Below are positions 12,301-22,693 of a stretch of 64,000 nt of DNA, piece by piece (positions within the stretch are counted from its first letter, which is position 1; every line of letters starts with the position of its first letter). The position numbers were made by a program, and so were the translations under genes. Origin of the DNA: Brachionus plicatilis. Taxonomy: Eukaryota; Rotifera; Eurotatoria; Ploima; Brachionidae. A model generated the notes under the pieces. The model did no database searches and was not told where the DNA came from. It worked only from the letters and a program-made list of their open reading frames with translations. The stretch spans positions 590,991 to 654,990 of the forward strand of contig QEOQ01000426.1 in assembly GCA_010279815.1 (NCBI GenBank), written 5' to 3'.

Positions 12301-15300
12301 ATGCCTGGCATTGTGAATTTTGGTACAAAAAACAAAAACAATTCTAAAAATTTCAATAAATTTTCAATAAAATATTTAAAAAAAAATTGCTATACTTTCA
12401 TAAATTTTAGTTATAAAAATAATAATTTATATAGACAATTCTAGTAATCTAAGATACTGCTTTTTGTATATTTAAGAGAAAATATTTTTAGGAGATATAT
12501 CTCCTAAAAAATAACTGATGGACTATTTTGATAAAAAAAAAACTTAAACCAAATCAAAAAATATAGAATGAGATAATTTTATAAATTATCTCTTCTCCAA
12601 ATGGCAATTTTTTTTTTCTATTTTACATTTTTAGAAATAATTCCGTAATTATATTTCAAATTTTAATATGATTAAGTATTGAGTTTAAATTTAACAACGT
12701 AAAATAGAAAGTTAAATAGAAAAAAAACTTGCCAAATATATCTCAAAATTTTCTTTAAAAATTTTTCACGAAAGATTTTTTAGAGAATCTGTAAAGAGAC
12801 TACAAAAAATCTCTAAAAACGTTTTGACTGGTAGAACAGATTAAAGATTTTAAGGAGAATAAAGAGAAAAAATAAAGATTTTTTTATTCAAATTAATGAA
12901 TTTTTTGTATCTCTAAAATATCTCTATTTTTTCTTCAAAATAGTTCAATTTATAAAAATTTTTTAAAGAATCTTTAAAGATACTACAAAAAATCTCTAAA
13001 AAATGTTTGACTGGATAGGTTCAGTAATTATAGAAATCGATTAAATATAACCCCTTAAATTGAGTCGGATTTTTAATATAATATAATTTTCCTAAAAAAC
13101 AATTTATTAAATTTTTCAAATTTATATATTTTTCAACTTTTAGAGAACTTAAATTGAAATGCCTTTTTGACACCGGGATTTTCATTTAATTTTTCTCTAG
13201 AAATTAAAAAGGCTGTAAACGAACTCCCTTCTTCAAGCTCAACTTGTTTCATTGGAATTCACACAAAAATTAATCAATTTTTTGTCCCTCTTTTCAATAA
13301 GCTATTTAACGATTGTTAAAGTAAAAATACTTTTCCAAATGACTGGAAGATCTCTTTGTTTAAAAATAAAAGTAAAAGACCAGATATTAATAATTTAATT
13401 GATATTGATATTCAGCAAGCCAAATAGCTCTTTATTTTGAGTTAAATAATATATTTTTTAATAAGAAAATATTACCTCCATGTTGAAATTAATTTAATTA
13501 GTTTACGTTTACTTTTTGTTAAAAATAATTACTTTTCGTTTAATTAAAATAGTTTATTTATAAAATATTTAGTTTAAGTTGAAAATTATTAATCAAAATA
13601 AAAAAAAATTAAAATAAAAAAATAATATTTATTTTATTTGCTTTTGGTATTGTGAAATTCAAATATAAATTGAATAAAAATTCTTCCTTTTTTGATGTTA
13701 ATAAAGTTAATAAAATATACTTAAAAAAATAACGAAACATTTTTACCTAAAATAAAATCATTATTTTCTTTTATTTTAGTAAATTAAACCAAAGATAAAT
13801 TTAAATATCATTGATATTTTATTTTTTATCTTGTATAGACATTTGAAAAATTATTTTTAGTAAAAAAGAAATTTTTTAAGAATATTTTATTAACCTTAAT
13901 TTTAATCAATCAAAAAAGGAAGAATTTTTGTTCAATTTGTATTTGAATTTCACAATACCTTTGCTTTAGGAGCAGCAGCTTTTTGAATATACTTCAATGA
14001 CATTGCTAAAAGCTTTTGGTTTGGTTTTTTCTTACTGCTAAAGACATGATGCGAGAGCAATAATAATTTTTGAAAAAAAAACAAAATTAACTAAATAAGC
14101 TAAAATAAATTAGTTTTTGTTTATTTTAATTTATTTTTATTGAAATTAATTACTTGACTGATCATAACTTTCAAATTGTACTTTTTTTAAAGCAAATCAA
14201 AATTAAATCAATTTATAAAAACTAACTATTTATCTAATTCAACAATAAGTAATAATTTACCTTTTTTTACCTAAATTTACGTAAAAATTAGTATAAAAAA
14301 CTAACTTTTGGTATAGTGCCCCAAATGATAAACCCTAGTTCGTTATTTTATGTATAAGGATATTATTTTAAATTTTGAAGCCAATGTAATTTTAGTCACA
14401 GATTACGAATCTGAAAGAATTTTTGAATTATATTTTACCATTCTAAAAATATGATGTAATAAAAACAACAAAAAAACACTCAATTTTCAAAATAAAAATT
14501 TTTCAAAAAAAAATTCAAATGAGAAATAACTTTTGTGATTAATTTATAGATTAAATAATAAAATATGAAAAAATAAAAAAAAAAATCGATCCCCGATGTG
14601 TACACTCCAAACTTTAGAAACAGAAAAAACAATCAAATATTAGATAAATTTGATATTTCAAAATCTATGTCCTCTTAAAGAATTTTATCTAAATAATTTT
14701 TTTTTTCAATTTTATGAAATTTAATCTACTCTCTACAGTTCTTGGTAGTATCTTGGTCATATCTTTGCATATAACCTGAAAAAAATACTTCAAATTTGAT
14801 CAATTTTTGCTTTAGAAAATGCCACCAAAAACAAAAAAACAAATCGCTAACTTAAAAAATATTAATGCTGGGTATTTCAAGAAAAGAGATTTTTTGACTA
14901 TTAATGACCCGTTACATACTTAGATTGATCAACCCTCTTTCATCCGTAATTTTTCAAAAGCAGATGATTTATATGACTTTTCAGCAATTTGCTACCGCCC
15001 TACCCAAAAAAATCAAGGGTGTCATAAAAAAAATAAAAATTTTAATACTAACCTATGAAGCTTTGCTTTAAAAATAAATTTGAAAAATAAATTCATTTTT
15101 TTTTCAAATCTAAGATAAGCTGGTAGTAAAAAAACAAGTTCTCGGCAAATAACTACCTGAAATAATTTTCTAAAGCAAACTGAAAATAGTACCGAATGAG
15201 AAAGATTATAATTATCTATCTGCTTAGATTAAATAATATTATAAACTCCTTTTTTTTGTTAAAATACTTGCAAAATATATGAAAATAAAGGTTAATTTTT

Positions 15301-18300
15301 CGACATTTTAGATTTAATTAATTTATCTATTCAGTTTAATATTAAAAATTGATAAATATGGTATCAATCGATAGATAATTTTCTTCTCTACAATTTGATA
15401 TAATTTTTAAGTTGTTTTGAAAATTATCTTGGAAAGATATCTGTGCCGAACCATTTGGACCTTTCGGATAGGTTTACCATCTTCAAGATTTATTTCGAGA
15501 GATTTTTTATCAATCATTAAAATACTACCAACTATTATTAAAAACAATCTTCTCTTTAAGATAAAAAAGGTTTTACGGAGGTAGGAAGAATTGTGTCAGA
15601 CTACATAGATTTTTAGTAAAAAAATTGATTTTTACAATCTCCACGATAAAAAAGCTAAATTTATATTTAAATTTATTATTATTTTTTTGAAAAAAACACT
15701 TATTCTAACGTTATTTTGGCCGATCTTTAAGAAAAAAACAAACAAAAATTTAAGTCTACATGTAATTCTCATAATCTAGAAAATTAGGCCTAAAAATGAG
15801 GGGTATGGGGTTCGGTTTTTCGACCGAGAGCCATAAAATTTTTTTGTCTAAATTCTTTTTCGTCATGTAGGAAAACCTAAAAATGATAATTTTCATCCTT
15901 ATATAAGTTCCCTATCCGACTAGGGTTTATGATTTGGGGCACCTTAAAATATAATCAAATAAATAGAAACTACTCTTTTCAAAATTAATTAAAAAATAAT
16001 AAAAAATTCAAAAAATTGAGCTTTTTTTTGGCCTTGTCATTTTTACCAATTTTTACTTAAATTTACGTAATTTTACGTAAATTCACTTTTTGTTACAAAG
16101 TAAAAACGTAAAATTACCAGAAATCCACTTGTCAAATCAGCATTGTGTTAAACTCTAAAGTTGAGACTTTATTCAATTTTGATCAATATTTGAAGTTAAA
16201 TATCTTCTAAAAGAAAAGAACAAAAACCTAAATTTTTTTTCCTAAATAAACTCATGGAATTCTTCTTTAAAAATAAATGATTAGAAATTGTTTTAAAATT
16301 TTTTCGTACCCCTACCGAGCATACTTTCCAGATCAATATTTTAGGATTTTGCCAGAAAAAAAAAAATTAAACATAAACTCAAACTTAAAATGACATCATC
16401 TTCCATTTTTGAAAAATAGCTGAAAAATTGCCCAGCAATTAGACAAGATTCCAAATTTATCCTAAGCCCCAACTCCCCAAACACAAAACTTACTCTTCCT
16501 TCTTTTAAAAAAACCTTTGCCAATTTAGGCTTTTTGGCCAACACAGCATAAATAAACAAGTGCACATCCGGCTTGTCGCAAAAATCATCAATTTCTATCG
16601 ATCTATGTCCTAGGAAAAAAATAAAACTCACATTTAATTAAACCAAAAAATAAAATAATTATTACTAAAACAAAATACATTCAATTCAATATTTTCCTCT
16701 TTCTAGAAAATAAAATAAAAAATTAAATAATTAAATTTTTTTCCTGCCAAAGCTTACTTGACCGAATTTATCTGTTTGCTCTATGATTCTTCTCGAGTCC
16801 AAGATTGTTAAACTCTCATAGGGATGTTTTAGGTATTCATTGCGATAAAAATTGTCAAATAGGTATTTAAGAACCAAGCCAACGTCCTTAAAGCGAATAA
16901 AAATCTCATCCATGTAGACCTGTTTGCCTTTGCCAGATATCCATGTGGAATATTTGCTGAACTTTTTGTGAAAGTAGGCATTGAAAAAAGCGGACACATT
17001 CGGTATGTCATTGTAGAGCTTAAGCAAGAGTCTGTAAGTGAGGAAATTTCTTAGTTTTAGTCCATAATCCAAAAATTCATCCACAAAGTCCGGTCTGTCC
17101 TCATTGATGGCTTTGTACATTGCGTTCTTGAGCAGGCTCGCTTTTAGCTGATCATTTTCAAGGATGTACTTCTTGGCCACATCTATCCGATTCCAGTTTA
17201 GAGCCAGGTCTAATTGCTGGACAAGAAAATTCTGCTCATCTTGTTCATCGGGCTTTTTGTCTCTGTATTCTCTGGAGTTTTTGACAGCTTTGAGCAGCGA
17301 GTGAAGAATGGCCTCGTCCAGTTCGATGTTTGGCTTGGACGAGTCTATTGAAAAAGATGCCAACAGATGAAAGTGGTTGCGCACAAAAATTTTTCTAATT
17401 GTGTCCACCATTTTTTCTATATCCGTGTCACTTTTGTTCTGGCCCCAAACCTGTTTGCATCTGTGAAGAATTACATTCAAAATGTTCGCATCAGTCAATC
17501 TGAGCGAAAGAAAATTTACTTTTTTTTTAAAGAAAAAAATTCATCATCTTTACAATTCATCGCTGTACTCATTTTCTTTGTTTTCTTTGGACAGTTTGTC
17601 TTCAATAAATCGGTAAACAAACTTTATTTTAATTTTATTCATTTATTTTTTTTATTTATCTATTAAAAAAAGAATTTTACTGATAGAATATTCGATGCTC
17701 CTTCTGAGCCCTGGATATCTAAAAACAAACATGGTGTTCCTTGTCTACACGAATCTTCACACAGCTTTAAAGTGTTTGGTCCACCACCTTAGAAAAGTGT
17801 GATTATTTTTCAAATTTTTTTTTGTCACAAGTCAAAATTAAATTTATTTTATCTAGAAGATAATGGAAATTAACCTTGATAAAGTGCTTTTAAAAAAGAC
17901 CCAGAATTGTTTAAATTACGTAATTTTACGCACTTTTACACTTTGTTTAAGCTTATGTAAAATTAGGTGAATATTAGCAGATAAGTATACAGTATAAGTA
18001 ATCTATTTAACGAATAGCCAATTTTTATTTTAGCATTAACACAAGAATGTGTAGACGTTCAAGAAAATTGAGGTATCTGGTAAAACTAAACATAAATTGA
18101 ATTATTTATTATTTAAATTGAATTTCCAAAAATTCTAGTCAATTTGAAAAAATAAAAAAATTTAAACATTCCTTACCTTTTCTTGATAAAATTTTTTAAT
18201 AAAAATATAATTAATCAAATTAAAATTCTAAGTTATCTTAAATAGACTTTAAATCAATAGGCATTTTTTAATTGAGATGCTTAAGCATGATATTAAATGC

Positions 18301-21300
18301 TCTGTGAGAAAATCTTGTCTTTAGAGAATTTTTTTAGTTTACAAAAATAAATGTAATTTTACGTAAAATTATGCAAGAAAAGGTAAGGAATGTTGAAATT
18401 TTTTCATAATAAATTATATTAAAAATATTGTGAAAAATTTAATTTTTGTTTTTTTGATCAAAAACCTACTTTTTTTGGCAAATTGAAGTTTAAGATCAAG
18501 ATCAAAAGATCAAAATATAAATTGTATAATATTTTTTTTAATAATAGAGAAAAAATATATTTTTTCCAAAGCAATTACTTGGCATGCCATGTCAAGTAAG
18601 TAAAAAATTATTAATTTTATGTTATTTTATTTAGTCAAGTTTAAGTGAAAAAAAAAACCGAATAAAAAAATTCAAAACAAAAATTACTTAATTTATAGCC
18701 TAAATTAATAAGTTTTTACCTAATTTAATTGTTTTACTAAACAAGACTTAGCCTTATCCTTTCTACCAGATTTGACTTTTGATTCAATCCAAAATTTTCA
18801 AATCGGAGTTAAAATAATTTAAATAATTTAGGCGGTAAATTAAGTAATTTTTTCAACAAATTAAGAAAAAATTCAAGAAAAAAAAAAGTGTTTCATTCTA
18901 AATATTATGTCACTTATATTAATAATAATTAAAAAAATTGACTTGCATAACCAAGAAATTTGTGCAATGTTTTAAGTATTTTAACAGTATAGGTAATGAT
19001 CGTCCTTTTTAAATTTTAAATTTATTTAAGTGGAAAAATAAAATTATTTCAGTTTAAATGAATGAATATAAAAGTTATAAATTTGAATTTGTGAATTGAC
19101 TTTACCTGAATTACTTAAATTATTGACTGTTTTTGTAAAATAAATTAGAGATCAATCATTTTGATGTTTATTTGATAATGAACCATTAATTAGACATAAC
19201 ATGTCCAGTAATGTTTAGTATTTATTTCTTAAAAATTATCAAAATCATTAGATTAATTAAGTTTTGAAATTTTAAATGATCGTTTAGATCTGACACTTCA
19301 ATTGCCTCAATTTCAACATTTATTTGTGTTTTTTATTTAATTAATTTAATAACTAAATCATAAAGTCAAATAACTATTTTTTTATTTGTACTTTTTTTTA
19401 ATTTTATTTTTTTACAGAGCTTTTTTGTTTGTTTAAGATTTTATTATATCTCTCGACTGAAAAGAAGGCTTTTTTATCCATTATTACCTGCCTGTTTTTT
19501 TACCTTATCTAAACAACTAAAAATTAAAAATTAATCAGTTAAAGAAGTATAATGGCTGTATTTTGAAATATTATTTTGGCATGGCACTGTATCAGTATCA
19601 GTATATTTTTTTAATAAAATATTTCTTCTCTGTTAAGTTTATGGATAAATGACACATCATACAATCAAAAAATGCTTCATTTAGAACTGTGAAAACCGAT
19701 GGTGAAACACGAATTTTATTATTTGGTGAAATAGGTGAAAAAGTTTATTTTGTTTACTATTTTAAAAACTTATTTGTTATGACTGAATCTTTTCAGTTAA
19801 AAAAAAATTAAATTTAAATTATTATTTAAATTTAACATGTCTAGTAATGTTTAGTATTTATTTCTTAAAAATTATCAAAATCATTAGATTAATTAAGTTT
19901 TGAAATTTTAAATGATCGTTTTGATCTTAAAATTTGATATGAAACTTCAATTTGACATTTTTTTGGCATTTAGCACTTTAGAACGATTTTACTAAAATTA
20001 ATGTATTTTAATGTAATCTTAGGTAATTTTTGGTAAACTTATATATCCTTACCGACTAATATTCAGGTAAGTACATAAAATAATGTAAAATTACGTAATT
20101 TAGTCGATTCTGAACCTTTTATATCTGAAAAAAAATGACCAGATCCCAAGACATGTTGATTATCAAAAATATAACTGAAAGTTTTAAAATAAAAAAAAGT
20201 ATGGCTCACCTATTACAAGCATAACCATGGGTATTTCATTTACATTTATTGATTTTGGATCGGTTATTAAATCGAGAAGTTCAGCCCGAAATTTAAGCTC
20301 ACCACCATAATTGTTAAGATGAGCGTTGTCCACCAGAATAAAATGTGTATGATTTGGATCTAAATAGGCGCCTTTTTGCATATCTATAAACTCTTTTTGC
20401 GGATGGTTTTTAAAATGTTCTTCGTCGTGAGAATATGCATTAGGCTTAGTTGACTTTCTTGTCAACAAATGGTTATTTTTTATTGTTGTCCAGTTGGCAA
20501 TTCCCAACAAAATGAGTTTTCTACGGTTCTTTAATCGGATTGCTGATTCTTTAAATGCTTCTCCGATTATTTTCATGATGCCTTCATTTGTTCCACCCGT
20601 TACTAGCCAAGCGTCTTATTTTAATATCAAATTTATTAAAATAAATTTATTAAATGATGTTTTTTTTTTTTCAAATTTTGGCATCGGAAAAATTTCATCT
20701 CAAAAAGCTAGAAAAATGTGCATGTGAAAAACTAATTTTGACATTAATTACTGCAATACAATGCTTAATTAATAAAATTAAATTTTAATTTTAAATAATG
20801 GTGATCTATCAAATTAGAGGAAAAAAAAATCAGAGAAATAAACTTTAAATATTTTATTAAAGGAAAAAAATTATTAATTAAATGCCGAGTTATGAAAAAT
20901 TTGGATTGACATTTTGAAGCTTTTGGGACTCAATTAATGAACAAAAGTTCGATTGTTTAAAATTATTTACAGATTAAATTCTAGTTAAAAAATTTCAAAA
21001 TTATACTCAGACTTTTTTATTTGAATTTAAATTTTTAATTTTTAACCTTTTTTGTAACACAATATTTAATTAATTTTTTGTTTATTTTTGTAAAAAAAAA
21101 TAAGCGGAAATATGATGAAAATATTTTTTTGTGAAATTTAATTGAAATTAAATTCTTTATTCCAGTCATTCCAAGGAAAGAAATCCAACCAGGCCAGAAT
21201 GGTTTTTTTAATTGAATGGAAAAAGTTTTTTTTCCAACAAGGCGATTGAATAAAATAATTAACTCAAAAGGAATAAAAATAAACTACACCTAACAATAGT

Positions 21301-22619
21301 AAAAAAAAATATTTTTTTTCAAAACTCTTTAAAATTAAAAAAAATTATTAGAATATTTGACACTTTTTAAAAATTATAAGTTCAGCACGAATAATGATAT
21401 TTTTATTCAACTGTTAAAATTTGAAAAAAAGAAATTTATCATTCTTACCGTAAACTCTTGACCACTACTGATGGAATAATTTCAAAATTTGGGTTTATTA
21501 TATATGGAACCAATACCATCGTAACCATGAAATAAATTTTTTTTATTTATAAAATATAAACTATATCAAATAAAGAAACAACTAATGTAACACCAAAGAA
21601 ACGTGGTAGAAAAAGGCTGCTATCTATTTTCTGGCTTATTTTTTTCCCAATTATTAAGATTATACTTAAAAAAATTAATTATCATTAAATTAATTAGAAA
21701 TCCAATTTTTTTTAATTTATTGGCACTTTTTCTTTAAAACGAAACTTTTTTTTTAATTGAAAAATAATTTAATACAAAGTATCCAAATTTAGAAAAAAAA
21801 GTTTATTAGATTCTAAAAGAAATAAAAAAAAGAATTTTTCTTTATTACAATAGACACTTTTAAGCGACTTTTTTTAAGAATTTTTTTTTGAATTTTCCAA
21901 AATTTTAATTAACAATTATATTTATTTTTAGAACTAAATAAACAAAAGTGAGGCTTGCTTAATTTTGTCATTAAATCAAAAAATTTAATAAAACCGATGT
22001 TAAATTAAAAAAAAAAAATCAAAAATTTCATACCTGTGCTCAAAGCGGCCGATATGACCGCTCTCTTAAGCGCATTTTTGATACCAGCATTGATCTTGAA
22101 GTTTTTGGCACCACCTGTGATCGAAATAATGAGTTTTGGCCGGTGCATTTTCCATACTTCAAATATAATCTTGACCATTTGGTCCAGTGGGGTGCGAAAA
22201 TCAACTCTCAAATACTTAAAATGGTTCAAATGGATGTTTGAATTTTATTTGAGTCTACCTTAGGATCATTTCGCTTGAAGTCTTCGAACTTAAGCTCGCC
22301 AAATGCATCAGTTGGCTCATCGGCAGTGGTGTGCCTCTCATAATTCCACTCGACCGGGTAGTTCTCAGCTTTGTGCGTGAACGCACGTCGCACTGATTCA
22401 TGGTGCAGGTGCAATGGAAGACCACAGAAACATCTTTATTTCAAAAAATTAGTTCAACATTTTTCCAATTCAGACCACTTACAAATCGGTGCCATCTTTA
22501 CTCAATTGGTACACAAAGCAGTCGCATCGGGTTTTTTTTAGATTAAAGCTTTCAATCAGCTCATCAGTGTCAATGAAATCAATGGAATCAATATGGCTTA
22601 AAACAGACTTTTGATTCAT
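3079..22619 (-). CDS. TRPM-family cation channel, 14 exons, about 1257 aa
   Basis: A transient receptor potential melastatin channel: a tetrameric, non-selective cation channel of cell membranes. Exons read on the minus strand with GT-AG borders: 22483-22619, 22259-22433, 22034-22214, 20210-20614, 17681-17787, 17554-17621, about 16763-17499, 16494-16609, 11668-11988, 11205-11612, 6880-7318, 3453-3860, 3264-3399, 3079-3214. All phases agree, giving one open frame, provided exon 7 uses a weak donor (GTCAAG); the better-looking GTAAGC five bases later breaks the frame. Family marks: CFCG and TDAFG near the N-terminus, SITGGAKNF (about 135-143), TGGTNEG, LDPNHTHF, NTCLQIA, and the TRP box KVWKFQRY (about 1098-1105). 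The C-terminus is a short coiled coil with no NUDT9-H or alpha-kinase domain. The N-terminal motifs look closest to the TRPM2/TRPM8 branch, from memory. Start: first in-frame ATG at 22619. Confidence 0.92.
3453..7318 (-). CDS. TRPM exons 11-12: S3-S6, pore and TRP helix
   Basis: Exon 6880-7318 carries S3 (AIAIILFIVGIALRF), S4 (ILSLDVIFWFLNFLHV), the S4-S5 linker (KVMGPKLIMMMKMV), S5 and the pore turret/pore helix region ending YYTVDSLLE. After a 3.0 kb transposon-filled intron, exon 3453-3860 gives a cysteine-containing outer loop (TCEVNK...DDCVDK), S6 (YTVFISVLMVNLLIAIFSNT) and the TRP box KVWKFQRYSLIYEY. The pore sequence FFLPSFFIIPQE differs from the TRPM versions I recall, so ion selectivity cannot be predicted. 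Confidence 0.88.
4080..5140. repeat. Foldback/tandem repeat block with GGGCCATA ends (intron of TRPM)
   Basis: Two inward-facing ends, GGGCCATAGTTTTCCTCCCGC (about 4453) and its reverse complement (about 4998-5018), flank a palindromic interior built of CTAATTTAATAAAAAC-like units. The segment ending GAGTTGCATCTAGAACAAAAAAA is present twice in direct orientation (about 4690-4710 and 5105-5127). No coding frame. Class unknown. Confidence 0.45.
5207..5941. mobile_element. hAT-type MITE, 735 bp, TSD GATGCAAT
   Basis: Begins TAGTGTTGGCAATCGATTA and ends with the reverse complement GTCGATTGCCAACACTA. Exact 8-bp duplications GATGCAAT flank it (5199-5206 and 5942-5949), the hAT signature. Subterminal TAATCGATT repeats and an inner pair of long inverted arms (about 5400-5530 and 5740-5865) make almost the whole element foldback. 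No ORF. Confidence 0.85.
6075..6391. mobile_element. hAT-type MITE, 317 bp, TSD AGAGTTTG (GGCAAAATG family)
   Basis: Terminal inverted repeats of about 130 bp starting GGCAAAATGTTATTTATTG, with a short unique middle. Exact 8-bp duplication AGAGTTTG at 6067-6074 and 6392-6399. A second copy sits at 49437-49754. It inserted into the pogo-like fragment. Confidence 0.88.
6483..6589. mobile_element. Small MITE, about 107 bp, TSD TTATTTTG
   Basis: Inverted ends GGTTTTGTGAATTTCAAATA and complement ...TGAAATTCACAATACCC, flanked by TTATTTTG on both sides (6475-6482, 6590-6597). Boundary is ambiguous by one base. A 315-bp relative lies at 13645-13959. Confidence 0.75.
7461..8505. mobile_element. Tc1/mariner-derived foldback element with TTACGTAA subterminal repeats
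   Basis: Ends are reverse complements of the form GTAAGATTACATCATTTTACG, with multiple ACGTAAAATTACGT motifs. Inside are two opposed copies of a transposase fragment (separate entry). It lies in the 3.9 kb TRPM intron. Exact target duplication not resolved. Confidence 0.6.
7862..7996 (-). pseudogene. Tc1-like transposase C-terminal fragment (DLNPIE motif)
   Basis: Minus-strand frame reads KSLPKSLDLNPIEMIWNE then KKEFVRKRNIQNDEEAVKEI. 'SPDLNPIExxW' is the catalytic-glutamate region of Tc1/mariner (DD34E) transposases. A second, opposite copy of the downstream part (WNVKKEFVRKRN...) lies at about 8052-8137 on the plus strand, so the fragment has been inverted-duplicated. No upstream catalytic Asp region is present, so it is a remnant. 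Confidence 0.7.
8777..10246. mobile_element. Foldback element with about 180-bp arms, interrupted by a hAT MITE
   Basis: Left arm (8777-8962: GTAAAGCCCAAATCCAACC... GGAGTTAGCTACATCGTC...) is the reverse complement of the right arm (10078-10246) with few mismatches. The interior includes the 544-bp MITE at 8972-9515, inserted later. No ORF. Confidence 0.6.
8972..9515. mobile_element. hAT-type MITE, 544 bp, TSD AAAAAATT (GGCAAATTG family)
   Basis: Ends GGCAAATTGAAGTTTGAGAT and ...GAAACTTCAATTTGCC. Flanked by AAAAAATT (8964-8971; 9516-9523). Other copies: 18477-19306, 31859-32225 and a partial one at about 19830-19955. Shared markers include ACATGTCTAGTAATGTTTAG near the right end. Confidence 0.78.
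10369..10706. mobile_element. hAT MITE carrying a transposase C-terminal remnant, TSD CATAAAAT
   Basis: Ends GAGACTTG / CAAGTCTG with AAGTC-rich subterminal repeats; exact 8-bp duplication CATAAAAT (10361-10368; 10707-10714). The middle reads on the plus strand GPVERIFS, stop, SGYINRPHRSRLTARILEA, matching the hAT C-terminal dimerisation region (ERxFS...). This ties the AAGTC family to a hAT parent. Relatives: 40430-40720 (same interior), 55056-55329, and diverged copies at about 27816-28203 and 41586-42252. Confidence 0.82.
11205..11988 (-). CDS. TRPM exons 9-10: pre-S1 helices, S1 and S2
   Basis: Exon 11668-11988 (107 codons) contains LLLTRTIPEYGNNTCLQIAH, a strongly conserved TRPM signature, followed by QELLERLWYGNL. 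A 55-nt intron leads to exon 11205-11612 (136 codons), with a hydrophobic pre-S1 segment (FVVPFEFF), S1 (IYMFFLTLFCYVILCDFYAI) and S2 (EIVLIIWVFSFLIERIHY). Both exons are phase 0 at both ends. Confidence 0.9.
13645..13959. mobile_element. MITE, 315 bp, TSD TTTGCTTT (GGTATTGTG family)
   Basis: Ends GGTATTGTGAAATTCAAATA and the complement, with CAATTTGTATTTGAATTTC in the right arm. Exact duplication TTTGCTTT at 13637-13644 and 13960-13967. Located in the 4.5 kb TRPM intron. Confidence 0.75.
14320..15944. mobile_element. Long element with GTGCCCCAAAT inverted ends
   Basis: Left end GTGCCCCAAATGATAAACCC and right end GGTTTATGATTTGGGGCAC are inverted repeats of about 27 bp, 1.6 kb apart. A related element with diverged ends is at 54153-55038. 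The interior shares a block (TAGATAATTTTCTTCTCTAC..TTTGATATAATTTTT) with the arms of the large palindrome at 32393. Contains a small ORF (14819-14923). No clear target duplication. Confidence 0.6.
14819..14923 (+). CDS. Short ORF inside the GTGCCCC element, 34 aa
   Basis: ATG to stop, starting MPPKTKKQIANLKNI and ending NDPLHT. Basic and lysine-rich at the start, as first exons of nuclear or DNA-binding proteins often are. No homologue recognised. It may be the first coding exon of a degraded transposase or chance; there is no splice evidence. Confidence 0.2.
   Translation: MPPKTKKQIANLKNINAGYFKKRDFLTINDPLHT
16494..17787 (-). CDS. TRPM exons 5-8: end of SLOG region and helical repeats
   Basis: Exons 17681-17787 (starts GGGPNTLKL, matching the nucleotide-binding loop region), 17554-17621, about 16763-17499 and 16494-16609. 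The large exon contains LALNWNRIDVAKKYI and FVDEFLDYGLKLRNFLTY, characteristic of the ankyrin-like helical repeats of TRPM cytoplasmic domains. Introns of 59 and 54 nt separate exons 5-6 and 6-7. The exon 7/8 junction is the only one I could not place on a good donor: exon 8 (begins after CCTAG at 16610) needs one carried base. Confidence 0.85.
17860..18480. repeat. TTACGTAA-family (Tc1-type) copy, diverged
   Basis: Begins AGTGCTTTTAAAAAAGACCC and has ACGTAATTTTACG motifs. An inner inverted pair (AACATTCCTTACCTTTTCTTG at about 18165 and its complement at about 18383) matches the 640-1674 element. Sits just inside the 2.4 kb TRPM intron. Confidence 0.5.
18477..19306. mobile_element. GGCAAATTG-family MITE, long diverged copy
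   Basis: Left end GGCAAATTGAAGTTTAAGAT, right end GATCTGACACTTCAATTGCC; the interior right half has ACATGTCCAGTAATGTTTAG as in the other copies. No matching 8-bp flanks, so it is rearranged or nested. About 300 bp of extra AT-rich sequence lie in the left half. Confidence 0.55.
19816..20130. repeat. Partial GGCAAATTG MITE end followed by TTACGTAA-family end
   Basis: 19830-19955 repeats the right half of the GGCAAATTG family. 19970-20115 repeats the right arm of the 640-1674 Tc1-type MITE (AGAACGATTTTACTAAA ... TACGTAATTTAGTCGATTC). Both are fragments within the TRPM intron. Confidence 0.5.
20210..22619 (-). CDS. TRPM exons 1-4: N-terminal homology (SLOG-like) region
   Basis: Exons 22483-22619, 22259-22433, 22034-22214 and 20210-20614. 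They carry the start, a cysteine pair in RCDC/CFCG, the segment PTDAFGELKFE, KYLRV-type strand, SITGGAKNF, AWLVTGGTNEG and LDPNHTHFILVDN, in the order found in TRPM melastatin homology regions, which in TRPM2 and TRPM8 bind nucleotides and regulate gating. The intron between exons 2 and 3 is only 44 nt and restores NDPK-YLRV exactly. Introns 1 and 2 are short; intron 3 is about 1.4 kb. Confidence 0.9.
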
Positions 22620-22660
22620 TTTTTATTAGAATTAAAAAAAATTAAAAATTTTGTTCAACA

Positions 22661-22666
22661 TTTATT
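22661..22666 (-). terminator. Poly(A) signal between the small membrane protein and TRPM
   Basis: AATAAA on the minus strand, 28 nt past the stop of the 91-aa ORF and 42 nt before the TRPM ATG. Confidence 0.45.
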
Positions 22667-22693
22667 TAAAAATTGTCATGGAAACAGTAAAAT

